Shown here piece after piece: positions 57,360 to 64,000 of a stretch of 64,000 nt of DNA. Position 1 is the stretch's first letter. Each line of letters opens with the position of its first letter. The translations under genes and the position numbers were made by a program. The notes under the pieces were generated by a model. The model worked only from the letters and a program-made list of their open reading frames with translations. It made no database searches and was not told where the DNA came from. Source of the stretch: Candidula unifasciata (taxonomy: Eukaryota > Mollusca > Gastropoda > Stylommatophora > Geomitridae); contig CAJHNH020008002.1 in the NCBI GenBank assembly GCA_905116865.2, forward strand, positions 323,001 to 387,000, written 5' to 3'.

Positions 57360-58431
57360 AATACATGCGCACGCTCTCGCGTGAACACACACACCAACAT
57401 ACACACTCAAACCCATTCACTCACTTACACACACACATAGGCACCTTATACACACATACATACAAACATGCACACACACACACACATGTACATACACACA
57501 AAGGCACCCAATACACACATACATACAAACATGCACACACACATACGTACATACACACATACATACACACACATACATACACACATACATACATACATAC
57601 ATACATACATACATACATACATACATACATACATACATACATACATACACACACATACATACACACATACATACATACATACATACATACATACATACAT
57701 ACATACATACATACATACATACACACACATACATACACACATACATACATACACACATACATACATACATACATACATACATACATACATACATACATAC
57801 ATACATACATACATACATACATACATACATACATACATACATACACACACATACATACATACACACATACATACATACATACATACATACATACATACAT
57901 ACATACATACATACATACATACACACACATACATACACACATACATACATACACACATACATACATACATACATACATACATACATACATACACACATAC
58001 ATACACACACATACATACACACATACATACATACATACATACATACATACATACATACATACATACATACACACACATACATGCATACATACGCACACAC
58101 ACACACACTCATACAGTCACCCACACAGACACACACTCTAAAACACACATGCATACAACCCAGACTCACACAGCTATACACAGCTATACCCACACACATT
58201 TACACACATAGCCACACAAAAAGACACCTACAAACACACACACCGATGCACACAGACATAAACCCACACAGATACACACACATAGCCACAGGTGCCATAC
58301 AAACACAGCCACACACACAGAGATACACACACAGCCACACACACACAGACACATAATGGCACACACATACATACATACATACATTTACACTCACAGATGC
58401 AAAAACACACAGACATGCAGATACACACACA

Positions 58432-58487
<56 letters not shown>

Positions 58488-58500
58488 GTATATTCTTGTA
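57360..58500. repeat. (TACA)n / (CA)n / (GA)n compound microsatellite
   Basis: About 540 bp of (ATAC)n with acac interruptions at 57540-58085, flanked by CA-rich degenerate sequence, then (AC)n and (AG)n at 58418-58482. The Ile-His-Thr and Cys-Met-Tyr-Val open frames of over 200 codons are by-products. Confidence 0.97.
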
Positions 58501-58559
58501 GATATAACGTTTCTTGTTTGACAGGATAGAAAGTTGTATTGTGTGTTGCATAGTAGATA

Positions 58560-60344
58560 ATTGTTATGTGTGAGATGATCTTGTTGTGTGTGTGTGACAT
58601 AATAAATGATTGTGTTGTGTGTGATATGATAAATTGTTGTGGTGTGTGTGTGGCATGATCATGTTTGTGACATGGTTGTGTTCTGTGTGACATGATTGTG
58701 TTGTGTATGACATGATAAATGGTTGTATTGTGTGTGACATGATCATATTTGTGACATGGTAAATGGTTGTTTTGTGTGTGACATGATACATTGTTGTGTT
58801 CTGTGTGACATGATACTGTTGTGTGTGACATGATAAATGGTTGTATTGTGTGAGAAGATACATTGTTGTGTTGTGTGTGACATGATCATGTTGTTTGTGA
58901 CATGATAAATGGTTGTATTGTGTATGACATGATAAATGGTTGTATTGTGTATGACATGATAAATGGTTGTATTGTGTGTGACATGATACATGGTTGTTTT
59001 GTGTGTGACATGATCATGTTGTGTGTGACATGATAAATGGTTGTATTGTGTGTGACATGATATAGGGTTGTTTTTTGTGGGAGAAGATACATTGTTGTGT
59101 TGTGTGGGACATGATAAATGGTTGTATTGTGTAAGAAGATACATTGTTGTGTTGTGTGCGACATGATAAATGGTTGTATTGTGTAAGAAGATACATTGTT
59201 GTGTTGTGTAGGACATGATAAATGGTTGTATTGTGTAAGAAGATACATTGTTGTGTGTGACATGATCATGTTGTGTGTGACATGATAAATGGTTGTATTG
59301 TGTAAGACGATACATTGTTGTGTGTGACATGATAAATAGTTGTATTGTGTGAGAAGATACATTGTTGTGTGTGACATGATAAATGGTTTATTGTGTGAGA
59401 AGATACATTGTTGTGTGTGACATGATAAATGGTTGTATTGTGTGAGAAGATACATTGTTTTGTTGTGTGTGACATAATAAATGGTTGTATTGTGTGAGAA
59501 GATACATTGTTGTTGTGTGTGACATGATAAATGGTTGTATTGTGTAAGAAGATTACATCATTGTGTTGTGTGTGACATGATAAATGGTAGTATTGTATAA
59601 GAAGATACATTGTTGTGTTGTGTGTGACATGATAAATGGTTGTATTGTGTGAGAAGATACATTGTTGTTGTGTGTGACATGATAAATGGTTGTATTGTGT
59701 GAGAAGATACATTGTTGTGTGTGACATGATAAATGGTTGTATTGTGTGAGAAGATACATTGTTGTGTGTGACATGATAAATGGTTGTATTGTGTGAGAAG
59801 ATACATTATTGTGTGTGACATGATAAATGGTTGTATTGTGTGAGAAGATACATTGTTGTGTGTGACATGATAAATGGTTGTATTGTGTAAGAAGATACAT
59901 TGTTGTGTTGTGTGTGACATGATAAATGGTTGTATTGTGTAAGAAGATACATTGTTGTTGTTTGTGACATGATAAATGGTTGTATTGTGTGAGAAGATAC
60001 ATTGTTGTGTGTGACATGATAAATGGTTGTATTGTGTGAGAAGATACATTGTTGTGTTGTGTGTGACATGATAAATGGTTGTATTGTGTAAGAAGATACA
60101 TTGTTGTGTGTGACATGATCATGTTGTGTGTGACATGATCATGTTGTGTGTGACATGATAAATGGTTGTATTGTGTGAGAAGATACATTGTTGTTGTGTG
60201 TGACATGATAAATGGTTGTATTGTGTGAGAAGATACATTGTTGTGTGTGACATGATAAATGGTTGTATTGTGTGAGAAGATACATTGTTGTGTGTGACAT
60301 GATAAATGGTTGTATTGTGTGAGAATGATAAATGGTTGTATTGT
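58560..60344. repeat. About 47-bp minisatellite, about 38 copies
   Basis: Units with gataaatggttgtattgtgt and gagaagatacattgttgtg. The left third is more diverged, the right nearly regular. It runs into the gap at 60345. Confidence 0.95.
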
Positions 60345-60361
60345 NNNNNNNNNNNNNNNNN
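60345..60361. other. Assembly gap (17 N)
   Basis: Seventeen N inside the 47-bp array. The true missing length cannot be told from the sequence. Confidence 0.99.
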
Positions 60362-61335
60362 GTGGGGGAAATGAAAAATGGGTATGGTGAAAAGGGCTAC
60401 ATTTTTGGGTTTTGTGTTGACATGTTAAATGGTGTTGTGTAAGAAATACATTGTTGTTGGGAAATGAAAATGGTTGTTTGTGGGGAAAAGAAATTTGGGG
60501 GGGGTTTGGGCCCTGAAAAAAGGGTTTGGTTTTTGTGAAAAAGTTTACAGGGTTTGTGGGTGAATGATAAATTTTTGTTTGGTGAGAAGTTTAAAATTGG
60601 GGGTTGTTGTGGGGAAATATAAAGGGTTTGGTATTGTGTAAAAAGGGTACTTGTTTTTGGGGGTGTGACCTGATACGGGTTGAAAGGGTGAGAAAAAAAC
60701 CAAGTTTGTGTGGGTGAAAAAGGGTTTGTATTGTGTAAGAAAAACCCTTTTGTTTGTTGTGCCCTGAAAAAAATGTTGTATGGGGTCCGAAAGAAAAATT
60801 TGTGGGGTGGGCCATCAAACTGGTTGTTTGGTGAAAAAAATTACATTTTGTGTGTGAGATGATCTTTTGGTTGGTGTTCTTGAAAAAAGGGGGTTCCTTT
60901 TGTGTGTAAACCTAACCTGTGGGAATTTCCTGAACTGAAATATTTATTTGGGATAAGGCCTATACGGGAAAAGTAATCAGCACCCGGAAAACCCCGCAGG
61001 GGTTTACGAAATTTTCTCTACTTCACCACAAGTTTCAGTAAGGGGAAATTTGGGTTAACACAGGGTTTTACAGTCATTGAAAAGGGTTTTCCGGGCGGGG
61101 ACACAGGGTCTTTACGGGTTTTGGGCCCACGGGGGTCTTAACAGTCATTAAAAACGGTCTTATACAGCCCTTGGGAAAAGGTTTATCCGGCTTTGGCCCT
61201 TTGGGGTTTATACGTCTTTGGCATGGGGTTTCTTAACAGTCTTTGCCATAGGGTTATCGTCATTGAAAAGGGTTTCATACAGCATTGAAAACGGGGTTTT
61301 CTTTTTCCCCCCCCGGGGGGTCGGGACCAGGGTTT
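60362..61335. other. Error-rich sequence joining two arrays
   Basis: Up to about 60900 this is the 47-bp array with many homopolymer and indel errors (gggg, aaaa, lost bases). From about 61000 it is the 24-bp array (cattgacacagggtcttata) with the same kind of errors, including runs of C and G near 61310. The density of such changes stops abruptly at 61340. Confidence 0.85.
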
Positions 61336-62350
61336 TTTTCAGTCTCATTGACACAGGGTCTCGTACATCATAAACACAGGATCTTATACAGTCATTGACA
61401 CAGGGTCTCGTACATCATAAACACAGGATCTTATACAGTCATTGACACAGGGTCTCGTACATCATAAACACAGGATCTTATACAGTCATTGACACAGGGT
61501 CTTATACAATCATTGACACAGGGTCTTATACAGTCATTGACACAGGGTCTCATGCATCATAAACACAGGTTCTTATACAGTCATTGACACAGGGTCTTAT
61601 ACAGTCATTGACACAGGGTCTTATACAGTCATTGACACAGGGTCTTATACAGTCATTGACACAGGGTCTTATACAGTCATTGACACAGGGTCTTATACAG
61701 TCATTGACACAGGGTCTTATAGTCATTGACACAGGGTCTTATACAGTCATTGACACAGGGTCTTATACAGTCATTGACACAGGGTCTTATACAGTCATTG
61801 ACACAGGGTCTTATACAGTCATTGACACAGGGTCTTATACAGTCATTGACACAGGGTCTCATACAGTAATTGACACAGGTTCTTATACATAGTTATACAG
61901 TCATTAACACATAGTCTTTTACAGTCATGGACGCAAAATCTTATACTTATAATGACATAGGGTCTTATGCAAACATTGACACAGTGTCTTATACAGTCAT
62001 TTACATAATATCTTATAAAATCATTTGTCTTATACAGTCATTACACAGGGTCATATACATTCATAATACAAGGTCCTATACAATCTTTGACACAGGGTAT
62101 TATTCAATCATTGACACAGGGTCTTATACAAACATTAGCATGGGGTCTTATACAGTCACTAAAACAGGGTCTTATACAAACATTGGCATTGGGTCTTATG
62201 CAGTCACTAAAACATGGTCTTATACTGTCATAAATGCAGGGTCTTATACAATCATTGGCATGGGGTCTTCTACAATTATTGACAAAGGGTCTTATACAGC
62301 AATTGACACAGGGTCTCATACAAGCATTGACAGAGGGTCTTTAACAAACA
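61336..62350. repeat. 24-bp minisatellite, about 40 copies
   Basis: Units with cattgacacagggtcttata; perfect at 61570-61850 and diverged to the right of 61870. A second subtype with catcataaacacagg alternates at 61345-61570. The 24-bp unit keeps frames open. Confidence 0.95.
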
Positions 62351-62419
62351 CTGACAGATAAAGTCAAAACACAGTCTCTTAAAGTCATTAACACAGATAG
62401 CCAGTAAATTACTGATACA

Positions 62420-64000
62420 TACCACAGATACCAGCAGTTTTTCCTGCAGAGACATTAACAAATACAGCAGTAATTTGTCATGTAGAAGCATTAACACATA
62501 TACCAGCGGTTTGTCCTGTAGAGACATTAACAACACAGACACCAGTGGTTTGTCCTGTAGAGATATTAACAACACAGACACCAGTGGTTTGTCCTGTAGA
62601 GACATTAACAACACAGACACCAGTGATTTGTCCTGTAGAGACATTAACAACACAGACACCAGTGGTTTGTCCTGTAGAGACATTAACAACACAGACACCA
62701 GTGATTTGTCCTGTAGAGACATTAACAACACAGACACCAGTGGTTTGTCCTGTAGAGACATTAACAACACAGACACCAGTGATTTGTCCTGTAGAGACAT
62801 TAACAACACAGACACCAGTGATTTGTCCTGTAGAGACATTAAGACAGATACCAGTGATTTGTCCTGTAGAGACATTAACAACACAGACACCAGTGGTTTG
62901 TCCTGTAGAGACATTAAGACAGATACCAGTGGTTTGTCCTGTAGAGACATTAACAACACAGACACCAGTGGTTTGTCCTGTAGAGACATTAACAACACAG
63001 ACACCAGTGGTTTGTCCTGTAGAGACATTAACAACACAGATACCAGTGGTTTGTCCTGTAGAGACATTAACAACACAGACACCAGTGATTTGTCCTGTAG
63101 AGACATTTAAAACACAGACACCAGTGGTTTGTCCTGTAGAGACATTAACAACACAGAAACCAGTGATTTGTCCTGTAGAGACATTTAAAACACAGACACC
63201 AGTGGTTTGTCCTGTAGAGACATTAACAACACAGACACCAGTGGTTTGTCCTGTAGAGATATTAACAACACAGACACCAGTGGTTTGTCCTGTAGAGACA
63301 TTAACAACACAGACACCAGTGGTTTGTCCTGTAGAGATATTAACAACACAGACACCAGTGGTTTGTCCTGTAGAGATATTAACAACACAGACACCAGTGG
63401 TTTGTCCTGTAGAGACATTAACAACACAGACACCAGTGGTTTGTCCTGTAGAGACATTAACAACACAGACACCAGTGGTTTGTCCTGTAGAGACATTTAA
63501 AACACAGACACCAGTGGTTTGTCCTGTAGAGATATTAACAACACAGACACCAGTGGTTTGTCCTGTAGAGACATTAACAACACAGACACCAGTGGTTTGT
63601 CCTGTAGAGACATTAACAACACAGACACCAGTGGTTTGTCCTGTAGAGACATTTAAAACACAGACACCAGTGGTTTGTCCTGTAGAGACATTAACAACAC
63701 AGACACCAGTGATTTGTCCTGTAGAGACACTAAGACAGACACCAGTGGTTTGTCCTGTAGAGACATTTAAAACACAGACACCAGTGGTTTGTCCTGTAGA
63801 GACACTAAGACAGACACCAGTGGTTTGTCCTGTAGAGACATTTAAAACACAGACACCAGTGGTTTGTCCTGTAGAGACATTTAAAACACAGACACCAGTG
63901 GTTTGTCCTGTAGAGACATTAACAACACAGACATCAGTGGTTTGTCCTGTAGAGACATTAACAACACAGACACCAGTGGTTTGTCCTGTAGAGACATTTA
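62420..64000. repeat. 39-bp minisatellite running off the window
   Basis: Units with accagtggtttgtcctgtag and agacattaacaacacag; about 40 copies, uniform, with a/g subtypes (gtgatttg, gtggtttg) and short units lacking caacac. The 39-bp unit (13 codons) leaves both strands open for over 200 codons. Confidence 0.97.

Noticed and set aside
57353..58211. His-Tyr-Thr and Cys-Met-Tyr-Val frames of more than 220 codons on both strands
   Set aside because: Translation of (ATAC)n and (AC)n microsatellite in several frames.
62276..63500. Long frames with a 13-residue repeat on both strands
   Set aside because: The 39-bp unit is a multiple of three with no stop; frames on opposite strands are equally open and no start or splice signal supports them.

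Overview
This window is nuclear DNA of an animal, most likely a mollusc and probably a gastropod. The evidence is GT-AG introns that split conserved animal proteins, tRNA-derived SINE and non-LTR retrotransposon relics (one family encodes reverse transcriptase plus RNase H, as in I/Nimb-type elements), a hAT DNA transposon, and a very high load of mini- and microsatellites. The taxon is inferred from this style of repeats and is not proven. Nothing looks prokaryotic or plasmid-borne.

Two real genes are visible, in head-to-head orientation. On the minus strand is the 5' half of TOM40 (TOMM40), the mitochondrial outer-membrane import pore. Exon 1 is at 8414-8597, exon 2 at 4966-5126 and exon 3 at 2766-2867. 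Together they encode the first 149 residues, and the gene runs off the left edge. On the plus strand is a PDZ-RhoGEF/LARG-type gene (ARHGEF11/ARHGEF12, fly RhoGEF2 family). A 17-nt start exon lies at 15038-15054, PDZ exons at 30860-31032 and 34493-34542, a Ser/Pro linker exon at 43934-44038, an acidic exon at 50905-50973, and the start of the RGS-homology domain at 55529-55636. The RhoGEF DH-PH part must lie to the right of the window. The exon for the C-terminal part of the PDZ domain was not found.

Layout: 1-2765, TOM40 intron made of 30-, 54- and 46-bp arrays; 2766-8597, TOM40 exons 3 to 1, with a 23-26-bp array in intron 2 and a SINE in intron 1; 8600-15037, intergenic region filled with nested LINE copies (8960-11935) and a complete-ended hAT copy (12155-14450, 8-bp target duplication); 15055-30859, RhoGEF intron 1 with several arrays and LINE relics; 31033-55528, further RhoGEF introns, almost wholly tandem arrays; 55637-64000, the next intron, again arrays, with a 17-N gap at 60345 followed by about 1 kb of error-rich sequence.

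The most striking general pattern is that tandem arrays start almost directly at intron 5' ends. In six of nine introns, in both genes and on both strands, an array begins within about 35 bp of the splice donor, and eight of nine have one within about 125 bp. One splice acceptor (34491) is itself made from the last unit of an array that offers roughly 70 acceptor look-alikes. I found no new defence, CRISPR or biosynthetic system. The long open frames across the arrays are by-products of repetition, not genes.
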